A DNA stretch of 64,000 bases. Origin: CAVTOA01 sp963736285 (GTDB lineage Bacteria; Actinomycetota; Actinomycetes; Mycobacteriales; QHCE01). The DNA is taken from the NCBI GenBank assembly GCA_963736285.1, contig CAVTOA010000003.1, positions 434,001 through 498,000 of the forward strand, read 5' to 3'. The position numbers were made by a program, and so were the translations under genes. Of the stretch, positions 1 to 7,996 are shown piece after piece. A model generated the notes under the pieces. That model saw only the letters and a list, made by a program, of their open reading frames with translations. It was not told where the DNA came from and did no database searches. How positions within the stretch are numbered: position 1 is the stretch's first letter; each line of letters opens with the position of its first letter.

Positions 1-2
1 GC

Positions 3-146
3 AAATTGACGTGTCCCCGGTACGAGATGTTCAGCCTGGACACCGAGCCTTCCGGTCAGGAATTCGCCTGCCCGCGCCACACCAGCGGGCATGGAATGGG
101 CCGAGTAGCCACGTTCGCGTTGAGCGTCCTTACAGGACTGTGCGAG
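3..146 (+). CDS. C-terminal end of an unidentified protein (partial)
   Basis: The reading frame enters from the left edge and stays open for 47 codons to a TAA. Third codon positions are strongly G/C, as in real genes here, and the residues look like ordinary protein (for example CPRYEMFSLDTEPSGQEF). I do not recognise the family. It could be chance, since only a short tail is visible. Confidence 0.35.
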
Positions 147-241
147 TAAATGCTGGTCTCCTGATTCGCCTGCGCCTGTTGCTCGTGCCAAGTTGCCCCC
201 GTTCTGCATGATTACAGGGGCAAGACGAAGGAGCGGTAAAC

Positions 242-814
242 ATGGAAGCGTCTGACAAGGCGAAAGCAATTGCACACCGTGAAATCATCAGGGGTAGATA
301 CTGTGCAGCCGCAAGTGCTGCGCTATCTGCGATTTCCGACCTTGTTACCCATACAAAGACGCTCGAACAAGCCGCAACATCGAGCATGACCTGGGCAGGC
401 GTTGTTGCCACAGGAGGGGTCGCAGCATATGTAGTCGGTGGAGTGGGTGCAAGAATTTGGAACAAGGCTGGCGGCTCACTCAGACGAAGTTTTACCGACG
501 CAAACCTTTATTTCCACAAAATCGCATCCAATTACCGAATTGCAGGTACAGCAATCGCAGGCGGTGCGGCATTTGCCCTTGCACCCGAGCACAATTTAGA
601 GCACCTTTCACTAGCACTGGCTTTAGCCTCCGCGTTGGCCGTGGCTCGTTCTGCGATGCACGCTGGTGCCGCAAGCCAAACCGCGAAAAGTATTTTGTCG
701 CGGCCACCCAAGGTTGGAGAAATTCTTAGGGTGCAGCAGCCCGGGCGGATAAGGCAGCCTCCGTCCGAGAGTCATTTTCCCGCCAGCAAAAACCACGCCG
801 ATACCGCCAAGTAG
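242..814 (+). CDS. hypothetical small membrane-associated protein
   Basis: This encodes 190 residues with a good ribosome site (GAAGGAG) about 9 bases before the ATG. Two or three Ala/Gly/Val-rich hydrophobic stretches (about residues 50-70, 100-115 and 120-140) could span or lie on a membrane. The N-terminus is charged and the C-terminus polar and basic. No catalytic motif is visible and I do not recognise the family. It sits just left of the DUF397/XRE regulators in what looks like accessory DNA, so it may be cargo of the integrated element. Confidence 0.6.
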   Translation: MEASDKAKAIAHREIIRGRYCAAASAALSAISDLVTHTKTLEQAATSSMTWAGVVATGGVAAYVVGGVGARIWNKAGGSLRRSFTDANLYFHKIASNYRIAGTAIAGGAAFALAPEHNLEHLSLALALASALAVARSAMHAGAASQTAKSILSRPPKVGEILRVQQPGRIRQPPSESHFPASKNHADTAK

Positions 815-855
815 TCGCAGTCTCGCCTCATATAGGCCTCAACGTGACCCACAAA

Positions 856-889
856 AATGGTGGAGCAAACCGAAGTCTGCTCCACCATT
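856..889 (-). terminator. strong hairpin terminator, possibly bidirectional
   Basis: A perfect 12-bp stem (AATGGTGGAGCA at 856-867 with its complement at 878-889) closes a 10-base loop. Read on the minus strand, the stem is followed by TTTTTG, the classic intrinsic form. It lies just beyond the stop of the minus-strand DUF397 gene and also after the plus-strand gene ending at 814. Confidence 0.85.
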
Positions 890-904
890 GGATGAATATG
901 TCCG

Positions 905-1096
905 TTAGGGCGTCTTCGCTACACGAATCTCCTCAAGGAAACTCGTCCACGCTTCGGATGGGACTGCCAACTGTGGACCGGAACGATCTTTGGAGTCTCT
1001 AATGCCGACATAGCCAGGAACGGCAGCGACTTCTACGCAGTCTCCTCTTTTACTTTCTGAGCTCTTGCGCCAAGCCGCTTGAGAGAAGTCTGGCAT
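905..1096 (-). CDS. DUF397 domain protein
   Basis: A 63-residue protein with the DUF397 pattern: an early W-R-K-S-S segment, G-x-C-V-E-V-A near residue 20, I-R-D-S-K-D near 32, and a closing W-x-x-F segment. I chose the start at 1096, not the longer frame, because AAGGAGG lies five bases upstream of that ATG. DUF397 proteins usually neighbour Scr1-type XRE regulators in actinomycetes, as here, and are thought to act with them in small regulatory or toxin-antitoxin-like modules. It is transcribed divergently from the DUF6879 and XRE genes, so the short interval 1097-1232 should hold both promoters. Confidence 0.85.
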   Translation of the reverse strand: MPDFSQAAWRKSSESKRGDCVEVAAVPGYVGIRDSKDRSGPQLAVPSEAWTSFLEEIRVAKTP

Positions 1097-1232
1097 CAGT
1101 ACCTCCTTGAATGAGGGAAATTTCAACTTGGAGTGTTCACTAACACACGGTGCGTCAGCAACCGAAACAGCTCATTTGCCATGGCTTCGATTCAGTCCGA
1201 CTAGTAACCTGAGGCTGAATCTCGATCGAAGA

Positions 1233-1760
1233 ATGGATGTCATGCCTACCCCAGAGCTCAATCAGCTATTCAGGACGGCCCAGCGTGAAGTTTTTCGATT
1301 GGAGACGCTAGACACGTACGACGCACCGGGTGAGCGGGCTGAATTTGACGCCTTCCTGTCAGGGCAACCGGTTCTCCAGGCAACCCCGGGAAATGACCCC
1401 TGGCTAGCGAACGTGCAAGCACGCACGACAGCGGGAGTTCGTTGGCGTCGTGTCCATATCGTTCGCCGACCTATCTCTGATTATTTGCGGTTCGAATTCT
1501 CTGGATATAAAGATAATATTCTTGCTGGAGAAGAAGTGAGAATAGCCGATATTAGCAAAAATAGGGACTTGCTAAATTTTAAGCAAGATTTTTGGCTATT
1601 CGATAACACAACTGCCATTCTTATGAAGTATGACCAAAGCGGACTTCTCATTGATACAGAACGAACCAATGATATTTCTGAACATGTTGGTATTATGAAT
1701 TACGTTCTTTCGCAATCAATCCCACTCAATGAGTACACAGAAGAGTACTCCATTGGTTAG
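1233..1760 (+). CDS. DUF6879 family protein
   Basis: About 175 residues. The N-terminal pattern (LNQLFRTAQREVFRLETLDTY) and the middle R-R-V-H-I-V-R-x-P-x-S-x-Y-L-R-F-E motif are those of the DUF6879 family found beside Scr1-type XRE regulators. The frame is open 42 codons further upstream, but family length favours the ATG at 1233 (ATG 1242 is an alternative). Bases 1480-1700 are clearly AT-richer than the surroundings, a sign of separate origin. It ends nine bases before the XRE gene, which suggests one transcript. The biochemical role is not established. Confidence 0.75.
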   Translation: MDVMPTPELNQLFRTAQREVFRLETLDTYDAPGERAEFDAFLSGQPVLQATPGNDPWLANVQARTTAGVRWRRVHIVRRPISDYLRFEFSGYKDNILAGEEVRIADISKNRDLLNFKQDFWLFDNTTAILMKYDQSGLLIDTERTNDISEHVGIMNYVLSQSIPLNEYTEEYSIG

Positions 1761-1769
1761 GCATAGCTC

Positions 1770-2600
1770 ATGACTGTGACACGTTCACTGCACCAAAAAT
1801 TAGCAGCGTCCCTAAAGGTTCTCCGCCGGAATGCGAGTATCTCCGCCGACGAGCTCGGCAAGCGTCTGGACTGGTCGCAGTCTAAAGTCTCCAAAATCGA
1901 AAATGGCCGCACTATGCCCTCAGCAAGGGATGTCGAGGCGCTGTTAAGAGTTCTAGATGCCCCTGATGAGCTTAGGACAGAGCTTCTCGACCTCGCTAAA
2001 GCAATACACGCTGATTCGATACTGTGGGACAGAAATCTTCCAGGTGGCCTGGCGGGTCACCAGCATAAAATTGCCGACCTCGAAGCTCGCGCAACAGAAA
2101 TAAGACTTTTCAATTGCGATATCGTTCCGGGTCTACTACAAACGGCGGACTATGCGCGGCGCGTCCTTACCCTCGGAGATCTTGATAAAAAGGGGAACGC
2201 GGCTAATGCAGTAGTCGCCAGAATGGAACGTCAAACAATCCTTTATGAAGAAACCAGAAACTTCTATTTCTTGATCACTGAGGGTGCATTGAAATGGAAG
2301 TTCGGTCCGAAGTCTTTGATGCATGCTCAATACGATCGAGTTCGATCTATAGCGACTCTACCCAACGTCTTTATAGGGGTTCTTCCTTTCTCTTGCGAAG
2401 TCACCACCCTCTACCCCGAAGCATTTGTGCTCTACAGCCTCGTTAACAACGAGACATCTGTGAGAGTGGAAACCCACACTCGCGAGTGGACCATGAGCGA
2501 GCCCGATGAGGTACACCTCTATCTCGATGTATTCGAACAGATGTGGAAGGAAGCAGTGAAGGGCCAGCAAGCCACCCAACTACTCGAAAGCCTCCAGTAG
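1770..2600 (+). CDS. XRE-family regulator of the Scr1/DUF5753 type
   Basis: 276 residues. An N-terminal helix-turn-helix (about residues 14-60, ISADELGKRLDWSQSKVSKIENGR) is followed by the long effector-like domain typical of Streptomyces Scr1-type regulators, with the characteristic LLQTADYARRVL segment near residue 125. Such proteins occur with DUF397 and DUF6879 partners, both present here. A DNA-binding regulatory role is well supported; the target is unknown. A palindromic promoter region follows directly (2611-2641) and leads into the mobile-element genes, so it may control them. Confidence 0.88.
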   Translation: MTVTRSLHQKLAASLKVLRRNASISADELGKRLDWSQSKVSKIENGRTMPSARDVEALLRVLDAPDELRTELLDLAKAIHADSILWDRNLPGGLAGHQHKIADLEARATEIRLFNCDIVPGLLQTADYARRVLTLGDLDKKGNAANAVVARMERQTILYEETRNFYFLITEGALKWKFGPKSLMHAQYDRVRSIATLPNVFIGVLPFSCEVTTLYPEAFVLYSLVNNETSVRVETHTREWTMSEPDEVHLYLDVFEQMWKEAVKGQQATQLLESLQ

Positions 2601-2610
2601 TTAGTCGTCA

Positions 2611-2641
2611 GTCTTGACTAGTCGGACTAACCTGCTATGCT
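2611..2641 (+). promoter_or_regulatory. candidate promoter with palindromic operator
   Basis: TTGACT (2614-2619) and TATGCT (2636-2641) are spaced by 16 bases, close to a vegetative actinobacterial promoter. The -35 box overlaps the palindrome GACTAGTC (2616-2623), within repeated AGTC/GACT half-sites (2603-2628). The next gene starts at 2689 behind AAGGAG. The position between a regulator gene and the first element gene suggests control of the element. Confidence 0.55.
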
Positions 2642-2688
2642 TCTTGGTGTGGAGCTAAAGATGCCCACTCACAAGAAGGAGTTTTCTG

Positions 2689-3102
2689 ATGGCTGTGTCT
2701 GGTCGTATACCGGTAAGGCATGAAGACGTGTTCACCCAACCGGTGATGTTGGCCTCTGTTGATCCGGTGAAGGACTTCGAGAAAGACCGCGCCAAGGTCG
2801 AAGACCCGCAAGAGCGCGATAAAGAAACAGGTCAGCGCCTGTGGGCGGTGTCAGTGATCGACTGGTCCGCGCCCGCCGGTCATCGCGAGATCAAGATCAA
2901 GATGGCCGCCGATCAGCAGCCAGTTTCATCTGGCGGCATCGGGCAGCCAGTGGAATTTGAGGGCCTACAGGTTGTGCCGTGGGTGGATGGTCGGGGATGT
3001 AAATCCCGCCCGGATGCGCGTGACTGTAAAGGCCGGGTCGCGATCGCCTACCGCGCGGCTGGTTTCCGCAGCAGCAAACCATCTGCCAAAGCAGCCGCCT
3101 AG
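2689..3102 (+). CDS. Pra-like plasmid replication/excision activator
   Basis: 137 residues. It has the conserved form of the small protein that opens many actinomycete integrative elements: the start AVSGRIPVRHEDVF, then P-V-x-D-F-E, R-D-K-E-T-G-x-R-x-W near residue 45, and V-E-F-E-G-L near 88. In pSAM2 the Pra protein switches on replication, integration and excision genes; a like role here is inferred from resemblance and position. A good ribosome site AAGGAG precedes the ATG. Its stop codon lies inside a terminator-like hairpin, so its transcript may end before the following genes. Confidence 0.75.
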   Translation: MAVSGRIPVRHEDVFTQPVMLASVDPVKDFEKDRAKVEDPQERDKETGQRLWAVSVIDWSAPAGHREIKIKMAADQQPVSSGGIGQPVEFEGLQVVPWVDGRGCKSRPDARDCKGRVAIAYRAAGFRSSKPSAKAAA

Positions 3103-3132
3103 ACCGATCCCCAAGGCGGTCTACCTAGCGGC
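3094..3132 (+). terminator. hairpin over the stop codon of the Pra-like gene
   Basis: Two stacked stems: GCCGC (3094-3098) with GCGGC (3128-3132), and AGACCG (3101-3106) with CGGTCT (3117-3122). There is no clear T run, so it may be an attenuator or Rho-assisted stop. Confidence 0.45.
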
Positions 3133-3180
3133 CGTTTAACAACACCCACCCAGCTAACCCGACTGTGTTTCTCGGACTTT

Positions 3181-3264
3181 TCCCTGCTACAGCGCTTTTC
3201 TCCCTGCTACCGAAAAAGGGACAGGGCACTGGTTTCCCGGTGCCCTGTCGTCTCTCCCTGCTAC
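3181..3264 (+). repeat. three copies of the TCCCTGCTAC intergenic motif
   Basis: Exact copies lie at 3181-3190, 3201-3210 and 3255-3264. Two more copies precede later genes of the same element (4065 and 4425). The third copy is 19 bases before the ATG at 3284, matching the 21 and 20 bases seen in front of the genes at 4096 and 4455. I do not know a described element of this form. It could be a regulator binding site or a leader RNA element. Confidence 0.8.
3220..3249 (+). other. stem-loop between motif copies 2 and 3
   Basis: GACAGGGCAC (3220-3229) pairs perfectly with GTGCCCTGTC (3240-3249) around a 10-base loop. It lies between two TCCCTGCTAC copies in the leader of the gene at 3284. It has no T run, so a structural or regulatory role is more likely than simple termination. 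Confidence 0.65.
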
Positions 3265-3283
3265 AGAAGAGGTGTTCATCCTA

Positions 3284-3730
3284 ATGCGCACACACCCAGC
3301 CACCACCAGCACCCACGTCTCCCACGAACCCAGCGCTCGGTGTCCCCGCAAGCCGGCGGGGTCCACTTCTGACGGTCGACAGCCTGCACGGCACCGGCCA
3401 CGGGTGAACCGGGCGTTGCTGGCCGAGGCGGTCCTGTCAGCAATTACCGCCACCGCACAAGCCAACGCCTTCGCGGCCCGTTCTACGCAGTTCATTAACG
3501 CCGGTACAGACGTCGAGTGGCGCTACACCAACCCAGCCCTGGCCAGTCGCGCCGCCGATATTGTCACCGCCCAAGCCGAGGCATACATGGGGTTGGCGCA
3601 CCTGCTCTACCCCGAGGACTCACCCCACGTGGGCGAGTCAGGATGGGCCTTCGTCGATGCGCTGCGTGCGGCATGTTCGAACACTGGGATCGCGTGTTCG
3701 GGGCGTAGCCGCCAGATGAGTGCGGCATGA
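3284..3730 (+). CDS. element protein of unknown function
   Basis: 148 residues from the ATG at 3284. A GTG 12 bases upstream is possible, but the ATG keeps the fixed 19-21 base distance from the TCCCTGCTAC motif seen at two neighbouring genes, and AGAAGAGG lies between. The first 45 residues are Pro/Ser/Arg-rich and likely disordered; the rest looks helical and Ala-rich (about residues 48-140). It overlaps the next gene by ATGA. I do not recognise the family. Position between the activator and the TraSA gene is where AICEs carry small transfer or spread proteins, but nothing here proves that role. Confidence 0.6.
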   Translation: MRTHPATTSTHVSHEPSARCPRKPAGSTSDGRQPARHRPRVNRALLAEAVLSAITATAQANAFAARSTQFINAGTDVEWRYTNPALASRAADIVTAQAEAYMGLAHLLYPEDSPHVGESGWAFVDALRAACSNTGIACSGRSRQMSAA

Positions 3731-4017
3731 ACCTGACTACCCAAGCCAGCTTTATGCGCTCATTTCTGGTCGGAGACATCACCCCCGATGAGATGACCGC
3801 CCAACAACTGGCGATCGTGCTCGATGAGCAGAGCATTCTCACCCGACTGTGCACGCGTCTGGACGTCCTGGGCAATCAGATGCACAAGACCCGCGAGATC
3901 GCAGCCGATCTAGTAATCGATACCGAACGGGCCGTCTTATCCGAGGCATCACATGCCCTAGGCCAAGCCCATGGTCTGGCGCTGCTGCGCCTGTGTCGTA
4001 TCGAACGGAACCTATAA
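3727..4017 (+). CDS. small element protein of unknown function
   Basis: 96 residues, overlapping the previous gene by four bases (ATGA), so the two are translationally coupled. It has the form of a mostly helical cytoplasmic protein (for example EMTAQQLAIVLDEQ near residue 22, and a long helix over residues 45-90). No known motif is visible. Confidence 0.6.
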   Translation: MNLTTQASFMRSFLVGDITPDEMTAQQLAIVLDEQSILTRLCTRLDVLGNQMHKTREIAADLVIDTERAVLSEASHALGQAHGLALLRLCRIERNL

Positions 4018-4064
4018 AAACGCCAGCCGCACTAAACAGCCAGCTAGCCGCTGTTTTTCCTAGC

Positions 4065-4074
4065 TCCCTGCTAC
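4065..4074 (+). repeat. TCCCTGCTAC motif, fourth copy
   Basis: Exact copy 21 bases before the ATG at 4096, with the ribosome site AAGGA between motif and start. Confidence 0.8.
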
Positions 4075-4095
4075 AGAACAGACAAGGACACAACC

Positions 4096-4392
4096 ATGGC
4101 TACACCCATGTCTTACAAACGCATGACTCAACTGTCGCGCGGCGAGATTTCCTACCGCGATCTGACCCCAGCTGAACAGGCATTTACCGACGAGACCACC
4201 GTCTTTCACCAGGACCTGATCCGTGCGGTCGACGACGCCATTGCCATCTTGTCCGATATGGACCGGCGTGAACATGACTTGTTCGCAGATGGCCCCGGCA
4301 CCGGCAGTATCGCCCGCGCGATACGGGCGGTAAACGATCTAGGCGAAGAAGCCCGCGACATCCTGCGCCGAGAATCCCACCTCACGCGATAG
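4096..4392 (+). CDS. small acidic element protein of unknown function
   Basis: 98 residues, rich in Asp/Glu and Arg, with no hydrophobic segment. Residues 20-60 (LTPAEQAFTDETTVFHQDLI onward) and 72-95 look helical. It is preceded by a TCCCTGCTAC motif and AAGGA. It lies between two other element genes and just before the FtsK-like gene. The family is not recognised. Confidence 0.6.
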   Translation: MATPMSYKRMTQLSRGEISYRDLTPAEQAFTDETTVFHQDLIRAVDDAIAILSDMDRREHDLFADGPGTGSIARAIRAVNDLGEEARDILRRESHLTR

Positions 4393-4424
4393 CCGTTCCC
4401 TGCACCTTTTTCTTCTTTGCTTTC

Positions 4425-4434
4425 TCCCTGCTAC
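4425..4434 (+). repeat. TCCCTGCTAC motif, fifth copy
   Basis: Exact copy 20 bases before the ATG at 4455 of the FtsK-like gene, with GAAGGAAAG as ribosome site between. Confidence 0.8.
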
Positions 4435-4454
4435 GAAAAGAAGGAAAGTCCCTC

Positions 4455-5891
4455 ATGTCTAAAGACATCACCTTTGCTGAGCGTGCCGCGAAGGCGTGGC
4501 GCTGCACCGTGGCCCTCTACCGGCTGCGCTATGTGTGGACACCCGTGCTGGTCGCGTTCCTATGTGTCCAGGTCGGACTATGGATCACCATCGCCACGGC
4601 GACAGTCATCGCAGCACCGTTGGTTGCCTGGCGACGCCTCCACCGGCCCTCTTTTACCCGATGGGTGGGTTCACGGTGGGCGGCCTGGTGGCGGCGAGTG
4701 TTCATCTACGGGCTGCGGTGGCGGTTTTGGATGAACCGCACCGGCCTCTACCTCGACACCAACAACCACAACAAGGCTGGTGGTGGTTGGTCGAGCGGGA
4801 AAGTGTTTCCCGGCATCGTCACCACGAAATGGACACCGGCACTAGATCAACTGCTTGTGCGCATACCGGCAGGGTTCACCCCTGAGGTTTTTGTGGGTGC
4901 CGCTGACGCCATTGCGTGTGCCGCCAAAGCCCAAGAGTGCCGTATTCGCATCGATGCCCCCGGCCAAATCTGGCTGGATCTGCTACGCCGAGACCCACTT
5001 TCTGCACCTGTCCCAGCACTACCGGTTCCGTCCGATGTTGACGTGGCTTGTCCGACTATCGGGGTGCGCGAAGACGGGCGGCCATGGCAGATGCGGCTTT
5101 CTGGCGCGCACACCCTCATCGCAGGGGAATCGGGCTCGGGAAAAGGATCAGTGATCTGGTCGCTGCTGCGCGCGATAGCCCCCGCCATCCAAACCGGACT
5201 GGTGCGGGTGTGGGCGATCGATCCGAAAGGCGGCATGGAACTGGAATTCGGCCGCAATTTGTTCTACCGATACGAACGTGACCAGCCCGCACAGATGGTC
5301 GAGCTCCTCGAACAAGCCGCAGACGCCATGGCCAGCCGGGCCCACACACTGCGGGGTCTCACGCGTCGCTTCACCGCCAGCCCCACCACCCCACTCAACG
5401 TGGTGCTGCTCGACGAAGTCGCATCCCTAACCTCATATCTGCCCGATCGACAGCTGACACGTCGTGTTGATGCCGCACTGTGTGCACTGTTGTCGAAAGG
5501 ACGAGCCCCCGGATTCGCCGTCGTGGCAGCGGTGCAGTCACCAACTAAAGACACCATCCCGTGCCGGGATTTGTTCACCGACCGCATCGCGCTGCGGCTA
5601 GCAGAAGACATCCAAGTCGACATGGTCCTCGGCGAAGGCGCCCGCAACAACGGTGCTTACGCCGACCGCATCCCCCAAGCCCTGCCCGGTGTTGCCTATG
5701 TGAAACAAGACGGACGCCGCGAACCGGCCCGAGTTCGGGCCGCATATGTCTCCGATCACGACATTGCCCAGATCAACGCCGACTACGGCATCTACGGCCG
5801 GCAGCTACACGCCATCAGAAACGCCGAAACGTCTAGCAACGTGGCTGACCGGTTTAACGAGCAAGAACCCCCCGAAGCGCAAGCGGCATGA
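4455..5891 (+). CDS. FtsK/SpoIIIE-type DNA translocase (TraSA/TraB-like)
   Basis: 478 residues. Hydrophobic segments near residues 28-58 should anchor it in the membrane. The ATPase core has Walker A GESGSGKGS (224-232) and Walker B VVLLDE (317-322). A V-V-A-A-V-Q-S-P-T-K-D segment follows near residue 355, as in FtsK-like pumps. In actinomycete integrative elements a single such protein moves double-stranded DNA from donor to recipient during mycelial conjugation. The size, the membrane anchor and the neighbouring RepSA and integrase genes fit that role rather than the chromosomal FtsK, which is longer and has a gamma domain. Confidence 0.9.
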   Translation: MSKDITFAERAAKAWRCTVALYRLRYVWTPVLVAFLCVQVGLWITIATATVIAAPLVAWRRLHRPSFTRWVGSRWAAWWRRVFIYGLRWRFWMNRTGLYLDTNNHNKAGGGWSSGKVFPGIVTTKWTPALDQLLVRIPAGFTPEVFVGAADAIACAAKAQECRIRIDAPGQIWLDLLRRDPLSAPVPALPVPSDVDVACPTIGVREDGRPWQMRLSGAHTLIAGESGSGKGSVIWSLLRAIAPAIQTGLVRVWAIDPKGGMELEFGRNLFYRYERDQPAQMVELLEQAADAMASRAHTLRGLTRRFTASPTTPLNVVLLDEVASLTSYLPDRQLTRRVDAALCALLSKGRAPGFAVVAAVQSPTKDTIPCRDLFTDRIALRLAEDIQVDMVLGEGARNNGAYADRIPQALPGVAYVKQDGRREPARVRAAYVSDHDIAQINADYGIYGRQLHAIRNAETSSNVADRFNEQEPPEAQAA

Positions 5892-5951
5892 CACCAACCG
5901 CCTGTCCTGTCCCCCGCTGACGTTCCAGCCACTCAAGGAGGTGAACACCAT

Positions 5952-7748
5952 ATGTCTACACAAGACAGTGCCGGCACCGGTCACACAGCACTGCTTTCTG
6001 AGGCCGGCAGCTACGTCTCCGGCTCGAAGCACGAAAAATCTGGGCTACCAGCAACACCGTCGACACCTCCTTCTGCTGACACTGACCGCACCAGTTCTCG
6101 TCTCTCGCGGATCGAGCGCGCCAAACAACCCCATGCCCGACAGGTCATGGAAGCCGTAGCACTCCACCACGGCGTGTGCGTGCGGCCGGTCGCGATGCGC
6201 AAAACCAACCTCGCCACCGGAGAAACAAACGTGGTCGCCCTGCCGTGCGGTGCCACCAAAACCGTCAAATGCCCGCCCTGCGCCGAACGCGCCAAACAGC
6301 TACGCATCCAACAATGCCGCGAAGGCTGGCACCTCGACCAAGAACCCGACCTATCCCCCGACGAACCAGACCCCTCGCTGCGGCCACTCCTGGAATACCG
6401 CGCCACCCTGGAAGAAGCCCTCGCCGACGCCCGAGCCCACCGGGACGAGGCAGATATTGCAGAACTCGAGGCAGAAATCGCCGATCTCGCCGACATGCTC
6501 CACCAACTCGGCGTGCGCGGCCATATTCCGGTAAACGCCGACAAGCCCCGGCGGACCCGCTCCACCCGGCACCGGCAAGACACCCCCGACTTGCCGTTTG
6601 TCAAAGTCGAACACCACACCGTCGGCAAAACCTATGTCGGCAAAAACGGCGCCGTGCACCGCCCGTCCACATTCCTCACCCTCACCTGCGACACCTACGG
6701 CCCCATCCGCGCAGGCGTGCCCATCAACCCAGCGACCTATGACTACCGTCGGGCCGCCCGCGACGCCATCCACTTTTCGAAACTCGTCGACCGGTTCTGG
6801 CAAAACCTACGCCGCGTTGTCGGCTACAACGTCCAATACTTCGCCTGCGTAGAACCACAACAACGACTCGCCTCCCACCTACACGCCGCCATTCGCGGCA
6901 CCTTCCCCAGACGACTTATGAAACAGGTAGTCGACGCCACCTACCACCAAGTGTGGTGGCCCACCTACGACATTGACCGACCCGCCTACACCAACAACCA
7001 CCACCCCCAATGGGACAACACACTCAAGGCCTATGTGGATCCTGATACGCGTCAACCGCTACCCAGCTGGGACGACGCCCTCGACGACCTAGACACAGAC
7101 CCTGATGCCGAACCGGTGCACACCGTCCGATTCGGACCAGTCATGGACATCAAAGGCATCGCCGCGGGCTCACCCCATGCCCGCCGCGCGATCGGCTACC
7201 TGGCGAAATACATCACCAAAGACGCCGCTGACTGCTACACCGCCACCACCACCGAGGCCAAAGCCCACCACGCGCGTCTGGTCGAAGCACTCCGCTACGA
7301 ACCCTGCTCCAAAAACTGCACCAACTGGCTCCGCTACGGCATCCAACCCCACCAACCCAAACCCGGCATGACCGCTGGCCGATGCAAAGGCAAAGCACAC
7401 CGCCCCGACCATTTAGGCCACGCCGGACGCCGCATCCTCGTGTCCCGCAAATGGTCCGGCAAAACCCTCACCGACCACAAAACCGACCGGCGTAATCACA
7501 TCCACGCCGTCCTCAACAGACTCACAGCAGCCAACCCAGGCACCGGCAGCGGCCACCACGAACAGAAACGCCGAAGGCCGTGGATATGGGAACCCATCCC
7601 CACCACCGAGCCCGACCACCCACCCCGCAACCAACTCATCCTCCGCGCCATCGCCCACAAACACACCTGGCAACAGCAATACCAACTCGCCCGCACCCTC
7701 GCACCAGAACAGATCGAACTCGACGTTCCGAAAGTGGCCGCAGCGTAG
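5952..7748 (+). CDS. RepSA-like rolling-circle replication initiator
   Basis: 598 residues, close to the pSAM2 replication initiator family. The HUH signature is present: STFLTLTCDTYG (239-250), H-L-H at 309-311 in ASHLHAAIRG, and Tyr residues in YLAKYITK (416-423), one of which should be the nicking Tyr. A Cys/His-rich patch (CPPCAERAKQLRIQQCREGW, 107-126) may bind zinc. Residues 140-185 form a charged helix. AAGGAGG ahead of the ATG gives a strong start. Such proteins nick the element origin so that the excised circle replicates. The origin itself could not be located. Confidence 0.9.
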   Translation: MSTQDSAGTGHTALLSEAGSYVSGSKHEKSGLPATPSTPPSADTDRTSSRLSRIERAKQPHARQVMEAVALHHGVCVRPVAMRKTNLATGETNVVALPCGATKTVKCPPCAERAKQLRIQQCREGWHLDQEPDLSPDEPDPSLRPLLEYRATLEEALADARAHRDEADIAELEAEIADLADMLHQLGVRGHIPVNADKPRRTRSTRHRQDTPDLPFVKVEHHTVGKTYVGKNGAVHRPSTFLTLTCDTYGPIRAGVPINPATYDYRRAARDAIHFSKLVDRFWQNLRRVVGYNVQYFACVEPQQRLASHLHAAIRGTFPRRLMKQVVDATYHQVWWPTYDIDRPAYTNNHHPQWDNTLKAYVDPDTRQPLPSWDDALDDLDTDPDAEPVHTVRFGPVMDIKGIAAGSPHARRAIGYLAKYITKDAADCYTATTTEAKAHHARLVEALRYEPCSKNCTNWLRYGIQPHQPKPGMTAGRCKGKAHRPDHLGHAGRRILVSRKWSGKTLTDHKTDRRNHIHAVLNRLTAANPGTGSGHHEQKRRRPWIWEPIPTTEPDHPPRNQLILRAIAHKHTWQQQYQLARTLAPEQIELDVPKVAAA

Positions 7749-7774
7749 TCCCCCGCATCGAAAGGAAGGAAGCT

Positions 7775-7996
7775 ATGCGTTTGTCTCGCAGGTCTTCACA
7801 GACGGCTCCCCAAACAGTTCAGCCGGCTCTATACACGGTGAAACAAGCTGCCCGTATTTTGGCTGTTTCTCCCTGGAGCGTGTATCAGCTGATTTGGTCA
7901 CGCGAACTCGCTTCTGTCCAAATAGGCCGATGCCGCCGTATTCCGTGTGAATCCCTCGATTTATATCTCATTCGCATCGTTGAGGAGGCTGCCTAA
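7775..7996 (+). CDS. xis: excisionase, MerR-like helix-turn-helix (Xis)
   Basis: 73 residues. The helix-turn-helix segment TVKQAARILAVSPWSVYQLI (21-40) followed by I-G-R-C-R-R-I-P and a short acidic tail is the usual form of AICE excisionases. I chose the ATG at 7775 because AAGGAAGG lies just upstream; the longer open frame overlaps the rep gene. The stop TAA overlaps the integrase ATG (TAATG), so the two are translationally coupled. Xis steers the integrase toward excision. Confidence 0.88.
   Translation: MRLSRRSSQTAPQTVQPALYTVKQAARILAVSPWSVYQLIWSRELASVQIGRCRRIPCESLDLYLIRIVEEAA

Noticed and set aside
3181..4434. TCCCTGCTAC copies as a CRISPR array
   Set aside because: The unit is only ten bases, the spacing is irregular and genes lie between copies.
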